From Crossiella sp. S99.2 (lineage in GTDB: Bacteria > Actinomycetota > Actinomycetes > Mycobacteriales > Pseudonocardiaceae), in NCBI RefSeq assembly GCF_023094165.1, contig NZ_JALMDK010000010.1:62001-126000 (forward strand): a stretch of 64,000 bases of DNA. Direction: 5' to 3'. The notes under the pieces are model-generated. The model was not told where the DNA came from. It ran no database searches and worked only from the letters and a program-made list of their open reading frames with translations. A program made the position numbers and the translations under genes. This document shows, piece after piece, positions 41,085 to 49,343 of the stretch (position 1 is its first letter; the number at the start of each line of letters is the position of its first letter).

Positions 41085-42398
41085 GTGGCAGATGCGACCG
41101 AGGTGATCTTCAACCCGGACACCTACCTGACCGGGGTACCGCACGCCGAACTGGCCGAGCTGCGGGACCGGGCGGCCGTGGTGTGGGTGCCCGAACCCGC
41201 TGTGGACACCTGGAACGCGGGCCCCGGGTTCTGGGCGGTGCTCCGGCACGCCGAGGTCAAAGAGGTGCTGCGCACCCCGAAGGTCTACTCCTCGCAACTC
41301 GGCGCCACCCAGATCCGCGACCCCGCCACCCCCGCCGACCTGGCCTACGTGCGGCGGATGATGCTCAACCTGGACCCACCCGAACACGCCCGGCTGCGCA
41401 CCCTCCTGGCCAAGGCGTTCACCCCGCGCACCCTCGCCCGCCTGGAAGACCGCATCCAGCAGTGGGCGCACGACCTGGTCGCCGCCGTGGCCGGGCGCGG
41501 CGAATGCGATTTCGCCAAGGAGGTCGCCGCCGACCTGCCACTGCTCACCCTGGCCGAGGTGTTCGGGGTGCCGCGGGAGGACCGCTGGCTGATGTTCGAC
41601 TGGAGCAACCGGGCCATCGGCTACCAGGACCCCGAATACGCGGTGAGCAGCCAGGTCGACGACAGCGGCTCCAGCCCGATGGCCCGCGCCGCGCTGGCCT
41701 TACGACCGGCGCCGGACGCACACGGCCGGGTGCCGGATCCGCGGACCAGGGCCGGAATGCCGGACCTCTACGCCTACGCGCGGGCCCTCGGCGAGCACAA
41801 GCGGGCCCATCCCGGCGAGGACGTGATGAGCAACCTGATGCGGCACGGGGAGTCCGTGAGCATCGAGGAGTTCGAGAACCTGTTCTGGCTGTTCTCGGTG
41901 GCGGGCAACGAAACCCTGCGCAACGGCATCCCCGGTGGACTCATCTCGCTGATGTCCACTGTGGACGAATACCGCCGGGTGCTGGCCGATCGGTCGCTGG
42001 TGCCGGGCATGGTGGAGGAGATGCTGCGCTGGTGGACACCGGTGATGCACTTCCGGCGAACGGCCACAGTGGACACCCGGCTCGGCGGCGTCGACATCGC
42101 GGCCGGGGACAAGGTGGTGGTGTGGTTCAGCTCGGCCAACCGGGACGAACGCGCCTTCGCCGACCCGGACCGCTTCGACCCGGCCCGCACCCCCAACGAC
42201 CACCTCGGCTTCGGCCACGGCCCGCACTTCTGCCTGGGCGCGCACCTGGCCCGGGTGCAGTTGCGGGCCATGTTCACCGCGGTGTTCGACCAGCTCGGCG
42301 AGGTCGAACCGAACGGTCCGGTGACCCGGTTGCGGTCCAACTTCCAGAACGGGGTGAAGCGGCTGCCGATCCGCTGGTCTAGTCGACCCGCTGGCTGA
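41085..42398 (+). CDS. Cytochrome P450
   Basis: A 437-residue soluble bacterial P450. Motifs: I-helix AGNETLRNG, K-helix ExxR in EEMLRWWTP, and the heme loop FGHGPHFCLGAHLAR with C383 as the iron ligand; RMMLNLDPPEHARLRTLL is the typical early block. The AGNET form of the I-helix is frequent in actinobacterial P450s acting on steroids and related substrates (CYP125/CYP142 type), but the substrate cannot be read from sequence. GTG start. The 3' end overlaps a minus-strand gene by 20 bp. No ferredoxin gene adjacent. Confidence 0.92.
   Translation: MADATEVIFNPDTYLTGVPHAELAELRDRAAVVWVPEPAVDTWNAGPGFWAVLRHAEVKEVLRTPKVYSSQLGATQIRDPATPADLAYVRRMMLNLDPPEHARLRTLLAKAFTPRTLARLEDRIQQWAHDLVAAVAGRGECDFAKEVAADLPLLTLAEVFGVPREDRWLMFDWSNRAIGYQDPEYAVSSQVDDSGSSPMARAALALRPAPDAHGRVPDPRTRAGMPDLYAYARALGEHKRAHPGEDVMSNLMRHGESVSIEEFENLFWLFSVAGNETLRNGIPGGLISLMSTVDEYRRVLADRSLVPGMVEEMLRWWTPVMHFRRTATVDTRLGGVDIAAGDKVVVWFSSANRDERAFADPDRFDPARTPNDHLGFGHGPHFCLGAHLARVQLRAMFTAVFDQLGEVEPNGPVTRLRSNFQNGVKRLPIRWSSRPAG
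41954..41966. repeat. GTCCACnGTGGAC palindrome, copy 4
   Basis: Exact copy inside the P450 gene (Ser-Thr-Val-Asp reading); a 12-of-13 relative (GCCACAGTGGAC core) follows about 110 bp later at 42063. Confidence 0.7.
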
Positions 42399-42768
42399 CC
42401 GCGTTCGCCGCGCAACTGTTCACCGACACCCGCGGCGTGTCCTTGGCCCCGGCCTGCACACCGAGTTTGCAGCGCAACGCGCCGTCACCGGTCGGCAACA
42501 GCTTGGCGTCGACCTGCAGCACGGTGCCGCTGGGCACCACCTGGGCGTGCTGGGCCTCGCCGACCCGCAGTGTTTCGGTCAGCCGGATCTCCACCTTGCC
42601 CTCGGTGGTCTGACCGGTGCGCTCCGCGCTGGCCTCGCCCTGGCGGATCGGCGCGCCGCTCAGCCCGGTCATGATGCCGTGGATGTACAGGCCCGCCGCG
42701 CCGATGGCGGCAACACAGCAGGTCAGCAGCAGGATGTCCCGAGTTCGTTTCCCCACGTCCTCCACCAT
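42379..42768 (-). CDS. Small membrane-anchored hypothetical protein
   Basis: A 129-residue protein with one N-terminal membrane helix (LLLTCCVAAIGAAGLYIHGI, residues about 13-33) and a beta-rich extracytoplasmic domain of about 85 residues with two cysteines (LRCKLGVQ and VNSCAAN) that could form a disulphide. Start at ATG 42768. Overlaps the convergent P450 gene tail. Function unknown. Confidence 0.6.
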   Translation of the reverse strand: MVEDVGKRTRDILLLTCCVAAIGAAGLYIHGIMTGLSGAPIRQGEASAERTGQTTEGKVEIRLTETLRVGEAQHAQVVPSGTVLQVDAKLLPTGDGALRCKLGVQAGAKDTPRVSVNSCAANAVSQRVD

Positions 42769-42867
42769 GCGGCACCGGCGGCGCGGATGGCTCGGACTTT
42801 CGGCCAGGAGAACTCAGCCGAGTGGCCACACCACGCGCACCGCCGGTGCCCGGATGATCGCGCAGGG

Positions 42868-44649
42868 TCAGGACACGAACGCCGAACCCAGCCAGGCCTC
42901 GTCCACCCGCAGCCGCTTGTGCCGGGTGCCGTCACTGGAGGCGGCCCAGGTGTTGACCACCTCCAGGCGGACATGCCGGGCGGTGGCCTGCGGGATGTCC
43001 ACAAAGGACACGCCGCGATGGCTGGCCAGCTGACCGGAGGCCACCGGCGAACCCCAGTTGCTGCCGTCGTTGCTCACATAGACCCGGTAGTCCTTGATCC
43101 GCGCGGACTGCTCGGTGCCGGAGCGGGCGTAGCTCACCGAGTCCTCCCGCTGGTTCACCGCCAGATAGCGCACCGGCTTCGCCGAGCCGAGGTCGAAGCG
43201 CAACGAGACCGGGGTGGACTTGTTGCTGTCCCAGTAGGTCGCGTGGTTCCCGTCGTTGACCGCGGCGGGGGCGTGCCCGGAGGCCGAGGCGGAGGCGGTC
43301 ACGGTGAAGGCCGAGGACGGGTAGACCCCGGCCCGGCCGTCGGTGTCCACCCGGAACACGGTGTCGTACTCGTTCCAGTTGGTCACCCCGGTCAGCGTCA
43401 GCGAACCGTTGGCCTGGCTGAAGGTCACCGGGTTGCCAGTGCGCAGGTTGGTCACCTTGGCCACCTTGTACCCGTTGTCCCGCAGGCGAAGTGTGCTGCC
43501 GGAGGGGCGGTTGAGCACGTGGATGTAGTGCCGGTTCGGATCGGCCTTGGCCACCGTGGTGACCCCGTGCGCGCCGTCGTTCCAGAAGCCCGGCTTGAGT
43601 CCGCCGTGCCCGTACCCGCCGCCGTGCACGCCGTAGATCGACTCCCGGATCTCGCCGAAGAAGCCGGCGGCGAAGTTGTTGAACGCCACCTGTTTCGACG
43701 GGAACTTCCCGTTCACCATGGCGGTCTCGGCCATCAGCGCCTTGACGTCGGAGCCCAGGTTGGTCAGATAGCGGCCGAGGGTGAGCTTGTAGTCCACCGT
43801 CGAGTCAGAGCCGGAGTACCACCAGGCGCCCGCGGAGGGCAGCTTGAAGCAGGCTTCGATCAGGCGTGGCGCGGCGGTGTAGACGGCCTGCGGGTAGTCG
43901 TAGTTCGGTGACATGCCGGTCTTCTGCTCGTTGCTGATGGTGTCCATGATCGGCGTGTCTTCGTTGTTGTTGCTCAGCAGGAAATGCGGCCGCTCCTTGC
44001 GGATGCGCTCGTAGAGGCCGGTGCGCTCCCAGTAGGCGTTGTCGTTGTCGATCCAGAACCCGGACAGATCCGGATACCGTTGCGCCACTTCGACAATGCT
44101 GTCCGAGCTGAACTCGCCGAACCCGTCCCGGGTGGTGATGTCGACATTCCGGCCCTTGTACTTGGAGTACGCCGCCGAGTCCAGCCAACTGCCGCTGGGC
44201 CTGCCCTCCTGGTGCCACTGCGGGTCGTCGGTCATGTACATGATGACCTTCATGTCCCGCTTGTTCGCCGCGTCCAGGAGCTCCCGGACGAAGTCCCGCT
44301 TGGTGGAGCAGCTGCCGGGCACCTTGGACGGCCAGGCCTTGCTGTAGCCCAGCCTGCTGTGGAAGGAGGCCAGCACCAGGTACTGCGAGTGCAGCTTCTG
44401 CGCCTCGGTGATCCAGTAGTCCGGGCTCCAACCGCCGGAGGTGATCGCGTTCTCCCAGGCGGAGCAGCTGGTGTAGCCGGGCGAGGTGCGCATGCCCCAG
44501 TGCAGGAACAGCCCCGCGGTGGAGGCCCGCAACCAGTCCTGGCGGGGATGCTGTACCTCCGCGGTGGCCGGGGTCACGCCCAGGCCGAGCAGAGCGAGAA
44601 CGGAAATCAGGACGACGATGGCGGAACGTCGCCGACCGGGTGCGGACAT
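42868..44649 (-). CDS. Secreted GH29-like alpha-L-fucosidase with C-terminal CBM32
   Basis: A 593-residue exported glycosidase. Signal peptide 1-30 (ATA/EV). Catalytic TIM barrel resembles GH29: GLFLHWGMRTSPGYTSCSAWE, YLVLASFHSRLGYSKAWPS, DMKVIMYMTDDPQWH, and the nucleophile strand YPDLSGFWIDND with D201. Residues about 450-593 form a discoidin/CBM32-type carbohydrate-binding domain (VNDGNHATYWDSN, VSLRFDLGSAKPVRYLAV, HVRLEVVNTW). Expected to act extracellularly on fucosylated glycans. ATG 44649 with GGAGG eight bases upstream. The upstream region contains the 22-bp repeat array. Confidence 0.85.
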   Translation of the reverse strand: MSAPGRRRSAIVVLISVLALLGLGVTPATAEVQHPRQDWLRASTAGLFLHWGMRTSPGYTSCSAWENAITSGGWSPDYWITEAQKLHSQYLVLASFHSRLGYSKAWPSKVPGSCSTKRDFVRELLDAANKRDMKVIMYMTDDPQWHQEGRPSGSWLDSAAYSKYKGRNVDITTRDGFGEFSSDSIVEVAQRYPDLSGFWIDNDNAYWERTGLYERIRKERPHFLLSNNNEDTPIMDTISNEQKTGMSPNYDYPQAVYTAAPRLIEACFKLPSAGAWWYSGSDSTVDYKLTLGRYLTNLGSDVKALMAETAMVNGKFPSKQVAFNNFAAGFFGEIRESIYGVHGGGYGHGGLKPGFWNDGAHGVTTVAKADPNRHYIHVLNRPSGSTLRLRDNGYKVAKVTNLRTGNPVTFSQANGSLTLTGVTNWNEYDTVFRVDTDGRAGVYPSSAFTVTASASASGHAPAAVNDGNHATYWDSNKSTPVSLRFDLGSAKPVRYLAVNQREDSVSYARSGTEQSARIKDYRVYVSNDGSNWGSPVASGQLASHRGVSFVDIPQATARHVRLEVVNTWAASSDGTRHKRLRVDEAWLGSAFVS

Positions 44650-44814
44650 CAGAGTGCCTCCTCGACGCGGCGGGTGCGCCCCAGGATCTACCGCCGGGGG
44701 TAGGCAGCGGCAAGAGGTCATCGGAGGTCTGGCGACGACCGGCCCCGATTTGGATCGATCCAGTCCACTCGGCCCCACCCGGACAGCCGAGGTCTACCCC
44801 ACCCCACACCGAGT

Positions 44815-44988
44815 GTTGGCCGATCTGGACGCCGAGTTGGCCGAAGTGGTACAGGTCGTTGGCCGAAGTGGTACAGGTCGTTGGCCCAAGTGGTACGCCG
44901 GGTTGGCCCAAGTGGTACGCCGGGTTGGCCCAAGTGGTACGCCGGGTTGGCCCAAGTGGGACGCCGAGTTGGGCCAAGTCGGCGGGGA
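44815..44988. repeat. 22-bp tandem repeat array (about eight units)
   Basis: Units start every 22 bp at 44815, 44836, 44858, 44880, 44902, 44924, 44946 and 44968 (the first unit is 21 bp). Units 4-6 are identical and begin GTTGGCCCAAGTGGTACG; units 2-3 are identical to each other with CCGAAGTGGTACAGGTC; the rest diverge slightly. There are no spacers, so this is not CRISPR. Sits in the 630-bp gap between the divergent fucosidase and arfB genes. Two helical turns per unit would put every copy on one face of the DNA. Confidence 0.85.
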
Positions 44989-45279
44989 TCGGTCCGCAAC
45001 GGCCAACTCGGCGTACGGCGACTCTGTTGGCGAATCGGCGGCATGATCCACACGCCCGTACCACTTGGGCCAACTGGTACGCCCGCTTGGGCAAAACCGG
45101 CGTACCAGTTGGCCCAACTCGGCGGAAGATCGGCACGGCGGGGCGAAGTCGCCAACAGGGCGTCCGACTTCGGCCAACACACGGTCCGCAACGGCCAACG
45201 CGGCGTACGAGATCGGCCAACACTCGGGGTGGGGGGAATGTGGTTGGTGTGGGTGGGGGTGGTGGGGCATTCTTGGGGT
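44989..45279. other. Degenerate repeats and long inverted repeat upstream of arfB
   Basis: No gene supported. Further scattered fragments of the 22-bp family (GTTGGCGAATCGG, CTTCGGCCAACAC, GATCGGCCAACACTCGG) occur in both orientations. At 45065-45083 and 45099-45117 two 19-bp arms, TTGGGCCAACTGGTACGCC and its exact complement, make a perfect hairpin with a 15-nt loop. Confidence 0.7.
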
Positions 45280-45705
45280 ATGGCCGAGGACCTGCGGGTT
45301 AACGCCGCGTTGGTGATCCCCGGCGCGGAGCTGAGTGAACGGTTCTCCAGGTCCTCCGGGCCTGGCGGACAGGGGGTCAACACGGCGGACAGCCGGGTGG
45401 AGTTGTCCTTTGACGTCGTCGGATCCCGGGTGCTGGCGGAGCATGTGCGGCGGCGGGCGCTGGCGCGGCTGGCGCCTCGGCTGATCGACGGCGTGGTGAC
45501 GATCGCGGCTTCGGAGTACCGGACGCAGCTGGCCAATCGCAAGGCCGCGCGGGAACGCCTGGCGAGCTTGTTGCGGGACGCGGTGTTGCCGCCTGCGCCG
45601 CCGCGGCGGGCGACCAAGCCGAGCCGGGGCGCGCGGGAGCGGCGGCTGACGGCCAAGCAGCAGCGGGGCGCGTTGAAGCGGGATCGGCGTAGTACCGACG
45701 ACTAG
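45280..45705 (+). CDS. arfB: ArfB-like peptidyl-tRNA hydrolase (ribosome rescue)
   Basis: A 141-residue class-I release-factor-like protein that hydrolyses peptidyl-tRNA on stalled ribosomes. The catalytic GGQ loop is clear: FSRSSGPGGQGVNTADSRVEL (residues about 22-42). The C-terminal tail is basic and probably disordered (RRATKPSRGARERRLTAKQ), as needed to enter the empty mRNA channel. Length matches ArfB/YaeJ rather than full release factors. ATG 45280. Confidence 0.88.
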   Translation: MAEDLRVNAALVIPGAELSERFSRSSGPGGQGVNTADSRVELSFDVVGSRVLAEHVRRRALARLAPRLIDGVVTIAASEYRTQLANRKAARERLASLLRDAVLPPAPPRRATKPSRGARERRLTAKQQRGALKRDRRSTDD

Positions 45706-45720
45706 GTTCCCGCTTTTTGG

Positions 45721-45731
45721 CATACAATATG
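45721..45731. promoter_or_regulatory. GntR-type operator at moaA
   Basis: CATACAATATG (10 of 11 to the consensus CATACnGTATG) directly covers the region 4 bp before the likely moaA start. Its position at the start codon suggests a short or absent leader and repression by blocking initiation. Confidence 0.6.
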
Positions 45732-45734
45732 CAG

Positions 45735-46733
45735 ATGACCGGTCTTGGGCTGCTGGACTCGTTCGGCCGGGTGGCGACGGACCTGCGGGTCTCGCTGCTC
45801 GACCGGTGCAATCTGCGCTGCACCTACTGCATGCCCGAACAGGGACTGGACTGGCTGGCGAAGCCGGATTTGTTGACTGGCGCGGAGTTCGTCCGGTTGA
45901 TCGGCATCGCGGTGCGTGACCTGGGGGTCCGGGATGTGCGGTTCACCGGTGGCGAACCGTTGTTGCGGCGGGATCTGGCCGACATCGTGCGTGGGGTGGC
46001 CGCACTGGAGCCCCGGCCGCGGATCGCGTTGACCACCAATGGGATTGGACTGGTACGCGCTGCCGACGCACTGGCTGCGGCGGGCTTGGATCGGGTGAAC
46101 GTCTCCTTGGACACGTTGCGGGCGCCGCGGTTTCTGCGGATCACCCGGCGGGATCGGCTTGATCAGGTACTCGCCGGGTTGCGGGCGGCGCGGCGGGCGG
46201 GGCTGGGGCCGGTCAAGGTGAACGCGGTGTTGTTGCGCGGGGTCAACGAGGATGAGGCGGTGCCGTTGCTGCGGTTCTGCCTGGCGGCCGGGTACCAGTT
46301 GCGGTTCATCGAGCAGATGCCCCTGGACCCGCAGCACGGCTGGGATCGGGACGCGATGGTGTCCGCGGCGGAGATCCTGGCGATGTTGCGGCGGGAGTTC
46401 GAGTTGACGCCGGAGCCGGGGGAGCGCGGGTCGGCGCCCGCCGAGCGGTGGCTGGTCGACGGGGGACCGGCGACCGTGGGCGTGATCGGCTCGGTCACGC
46501 GGCCGTTCTGCGCGGACTGCGCGCGGACCCGGCTCACCGCGGACGGGCAGGTGCGGTCCTGTTTGTTCGCGCACACCGAGACCGACCTGCGGGCCGCTCT
46601 GCGCGGCGGCGCGAGTGACGCCGAACTGGCCGGACTGTGGCGGGCAGCCATGTGGGTCAAGCCCGCCGGACACGGGATCGACCGGCCCGGGTTCGCCCAG
46701 CCGGACCGGCCGATGAGCGCCATCGGCGGCTGA
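45735..46733 (+). CDS. moaA: GTP 3',8-cyclase MoaA
   Basis: Radical-SAM enzyme for the first step of molybdenum cofactor synthesis. With ATG 45735 the product has 332 residues. N-terminal cluster C25, C29, C32 in DRCNLRCTYCMPE; VRFTGGEPLLRRDL; VNVSLDTL; the C-terminal second [4Fe-4S] ligands in FCADCARTRLTADGQVRSCLF; and the terminal Gly-Gly (SAIGG) needed for activity. All landmarks are intact. Alternative ATG 45729 would add two residues but overlaps the operator. The operator places it in the same regulon as the formyl-CoA genes, consistent with a molybdenum formate dehydrogenase downstream. Confidence 0.92.
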   Translation: MTGLGLLDSFGRVATDLRVSLLDRCNLRCTYCMPEQGLDWLAKPDLLTGAEFVRLIGIAVRDLGVRDVRFTGGEPLLRRDLADIVRGVAALEPRPRIALTTNGIGLVRAADALAAAGLDRVNVSLDTLRAPRFLRITRRDRLDQVLAGLRAARRAGLGPVKVNAVLLRGVNEDEAVPLLRFCLAAGYQLRFIEQMPLDPQHGWDRDAMVSAAEILAMLRREFELTPEPGERGSAPAERWLVDGGPATVGVIGSVTRPFCADCARTRLTADGQVRSCLFAHTETDLRAALRGGASDAELAGLWRAAMWVKPAGHGIDRPGFAQPDRPMSAIGG

Positions 46734-46742
46734 CCCGCCGGA

Positions 46743-48188
46743 TCAGCGATCCCGTTCCTCATCGAGGAGCACCACCGAACCCGGACCGGCGCCCGGCAGC
46801 GGGCGATCCAGGTGCAGTGGACGGGTGAGGGTGCCGTTGATCAGCGCGGCGCGGGGTGTGCGGCCGGTCAACGCGCCGCCCGCCGCGGCCAGTAGCCGGC
46901 TCAGTGTGGCGCCGCGCGGCAACTCGTACACGCCGGGGCGGCGGAAGATGCCGGAGGCGCTGTACAGGCGGGAACCCGTGGGCAGGCCGGTGAGCACCGG
47001 CGGTACGGCGATCAGGGTTTCCACCGAGTGCACGATCGCCGGTTTGCCCACCAGCACCGGCTCGGCCGGGAACGGCGGCATGCCCCGGGACTCGCCGCGG
47101 CGACCGGGATAGGCGCCGCCGCCCCGGCGGATCTCCAGGTCGAAACTGTGGCCGGAGCCGAGGATGTTGCGGCCCAGCAACCCTTTCTCCCGAGTCTGGG
47201 CGACGGCCTCGGTGATCGCCTGGCGGGCGCGCGGGTACTCCCCGCGCAGGTGCAGGTAGCCGTGGCGGCTGCCGGTGGCGATGGCGGCGATGGTCATCGC
47301 CTCCACCACCGCGAACGGATCACCCTCCAGCAGCACCCGGTCGGCGAAAGCGGCCGGATGGCTCTCGTCGGCGTCGCACACCAGGTAATGCGGGCTTTCC
47401 TGTTGTCCGGCAAGGACTTCCCAGCTTCGCGCGACCGGCACGCCCGCGCCGTCCCGGCTGGGCAGGCCGGATTCCCTTACCAGGCGCAAGATCTCCGCCG
47501 GACCCATCCGCACAGCGTGATGCAGGGCGGTGTAGCCGCCGGTGTTGAGGTAGTCGGACAGGCTGGCCGGGTCGACCTGGCCGATCCGGCGCAACAGCAC
47601 CAGGTTCTCGTTACCGGACTGGGGCGCGGCGGCCGCGGCCGGGGGTTCCGGCCGGGCGCGGCGCAGGTCCAGCGCGGCGGAAATCGTGGCGTCCACAGTG
47701 GACGGTGCGGAGACGGCGGTACGCGCTGGCTCGCCCGCCTCCAGGATCAGCGCGGCCGGGGCGCGCTCGCACAGGCCGAGGCAGGGCGACAGTTGCCAGA
47801 TCACCCCGCCGGCTGGCCGGTCGGCCGGACCCAGGCGACGTTCCAGGGTCCGGCACAGGGCAGTGGATCCCGTTGCGCGGCAAGCGGGTCCGGCGCACAC
47901 GTGCAGCACCCGGCGCGGCCGGGGCCGCAGCGAGAACAGGGCGCACGAGGAAGCGACGCCGAAGACCTCGGCGGCCGAGAGGGTCAGCCGGCGGGACAGA
48001 TAGTCCAGGGCCGCCTCGCTGATCCAGCCCACCCGGTCGTTGAGCGCGTGCAGGGCCGGTAACAGCAGGTCGTGCGGATTGGCGGGGAGCCCGCCGTCAC
48101 TCCGACCGGAGGACGACGGGGCCAGCACGACATCGATCGCCGCACGTTCCTCTGTGGACGGTGCGGTGTCACGAGAACGGGAATCCAT
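46743..48188 (-). CDS. Fused NuoE-NuoF-like protein, truncated (formate dehydrogenase NAD-subunit relative)
   Basis: A 481-residue fusion. Residues 30-160: thioredoxin-like NuoE domain with all four [2Fe-2S] ligands, C98-x4-C103 and C136-x3-C140. Residues about 215-400: NuoF domain with HYLVCDADESHPAAFADRVL LEGDP and YLHLRGEYPRA. Abnormal points: the usual GRGGAGFPTG NADH loop reads SRDGAGVPVARSW; the GAGAYICGEETAL segment is shortened to GGGAYPGRRGESRG, losing the Glu pair; after an SLBB-like stretch the protein stops, without the C-terminal [4Fe-4S] domain. Relatives of this fusion are NAD-reducing subunits of formate dehydrogenases and hydrogenases. No catalytic alpha subunit lies in the window. 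In an operon with the upstream reductase gene. Confidence 0.8.
   Translation of the reverse strand: MDSRSRDTAPSTEERAAIDVVLAPSSSGRSDGGLPANPHDLLLPALHALNDRVGWISEAALDYLSRRLTLSAAEVFGVASSCALFSLRPRPRRVLHVCAGPACRATGSTALCRTLERRLGPADRPAGGVIWQLSPCLGLCERAPAALILEAGEPARTAVSAPSTVDATISAALDLRRARPEPPAAAAAPQSGNENLVLLRRIGQVDPASLSDYLNTGGYTALHHAVRMGPAEILRLVRESGLPSRDGAGVPVARSWEVLAGQQESPHYLVCDADESHPAAFADRVLLEGDPFAVVEAMTIAAIATGSRHGYLHLRGEYPRARQAITEAVAQTREKGLLGRNILGSGHSFDLEIRRGGGAYPGRRGESRGMPPFPAEPVLVGKPAIVHSVETLIAVPPVLTGLPTGSRLYSASGIFRRPGVYELPRGATLSRLLAAAGGALTGRTPRAALINGTLTRPLHLDRPLPGAGPGSVVLLDEERDR
47691..47703. repeat. GTCCACnGTGGAC palindrome, copy 5
   Basis: Exact copy inside the NuoE-NuoF-like gene, in the Pro/Ala linker between the two domains, read as Ser-Thr-Val-Asp. 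Confidence 0.7.
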
Positions 48189-48244
48189 GAGCTGCCCCCG
48201 GGAGGTCAGGCAGGAGGGAGGGAGAGGGCCTGGCGGAGCAGGCG

Positions 48245-49237
48245 TTAAGAAGCGACCGCGGTGGGCAGCCTGGTGACCGAATCGTTGAGCAGATCGGCCA
48301 CCGCGTGGATCGCCTTGAGCGTGGGCACCTCGGCGCCGGTCAACGCGGCCAGTTCGACCACCGCCGCCAGGATCACGTCCAGTTCCAGGGGTTTGCCCTT
48401 CTCCAGGTCCTGGAGCGTGGACGTCTTGTGCTCACCGGCACGTTCGGCCCCGGCCAGCCGTCGTTCGATGGAGATCTCGGGGTGGGACCCCAGCCGTCGC
48501 GCGACCTCCAGGGTCTCCCGCATCATCGACACCACCAGTTCCCTGGTACTGCGGTGCTTGCAGATGGCGGCCATGGTGGAACGGGTCAGCGCGGAGATCG
48601 GGTTGAACGCGATGTTGCCCATCAGCTTGAGCCAGATGTCCTTGCGGAGATCGGCCTCCACCGGGCACTTGAGCCCACCTTCGATCATGGCCGTGGAGAA
48701 GTCCAGGCAGCGGGCGGAGATCGACTGGTCCGGCTCGCCGATGGAGAAGCGGGTGCCCTCCAGATGGCGGATGACGCCGGGAGCCTCGATCTCGGTGGCC
48801 GCGTAGACCACGCAGCCGATGGCCCGCTGGACCGGGAGTGCGGCGCTGACCGCGCCGTCGGGGTCCACGCTGTTGATCCGGTGGTTGCGGAAAGGGCCGG
48901 GCAGACCGTGGAAGTACCACCACGGAATCCCGTTCTGCGCAGCGATGATGGTGGTGCGCTCGTGTAACAGCGGCTCGATCATCCGGCCCGCGGCGGCGTA
49001 CGAGTTCGCCTTGAGGCCAAGGAAGATGTGGTCCACCGGGCCGACCTCGGCCGGGTCATCGGTTGCGTGTGGGCGGGCATGGAAGTCGCCGCGGTCGGAG
49101 AGCACCCGAACCCCGGCTTCGCGGATGGCCGAGAGATGCGCACCGCGGGCGATGAGATGAACCTGCGCTCCGGCACGGTGTAGGGCTGCACCCACGTACG
49201 CGCCGATGGCGCCGGCACCAAGAACAGCGATTCGCAC
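48245..49237 (-). CDS. Ketopantoate reductase-family (ApbA/PanE-like) oxidoreductase
   Basis: A 330-residue NADPH-dependent reductase-fold protein. N-terminal Rossmann motif IAVLGAGAIGAYVGAAL; HIFLGLKANSY with the conserved Lys; IIAAQNGIPWWYF with the conserved Asn; and the C-terminal helical domain with DIWLKLMGNIAFNPISALT, the K...N...N pattern of PanE. GTG 49237 is used since AGGAGAG lies eight bases upstream. It need not be the pantothenate enzyme: the divergent position opposite selB-like and the operator at 49274 suggest reduction of a 2-oxo acid of the local pathway (inference). Confidence 0.8.
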   Translation of the reverse strand: MRIAVLGAGAIGAYVGAALHRAGAQVHLIARGAHLSAIREAGVRVLSDRGDFHARPHATDDPAEVGPVDHIFLGLKANSYAAAGRMIEPLLHERTTIIAAQNGIPWWYFHGLPGPFRNHRINSVDPDGAVSAALPVQRAIGCVVYAATEIEAPGVIRHLEGTRFSIGEPDQSISARCLDFSTAMIEGGLKCPVEADLRKDIWLKLMGNIAFNPISALTRSTMAAICKHRSTRELVVSMMRETLEVARRLGSHPEISIERRLAGAERAGEHKTSTLQDLEKGKPLELDVILAAVVELAALTGAEVPTLKAIHAVADLLNDSVTRLPTAVAS

Positions 49238-49273
49238 ATCACTCTCCTGTTCTTGTGTCGACAACTCATTCAG

Positions 49274-49284
49274 CATACAGTATG
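49274..49284. promoter_or_regulatory. GntR-type operator between reductase and selB-like genes
   Basis: CATACAGTATG, a perfect palindrome around a central A, 37 bp from the reductase start and 60 bp from the selB-like start. Best match to the shared consensus; could control both directions. Confidence 0.65.
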
Positions 49285-49343
49285 GAGTAGCCCGGTCAAC
49301 GGGCCGCACGCGGCAGCGACCGCGTGGGTGAGGAGGCGTTGCG

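Noticed and set aside
44815..44988. CRISPR array
   Set aside because: The 22-bp units are directly adjacent with no unique spacers, and no cas genes are present.
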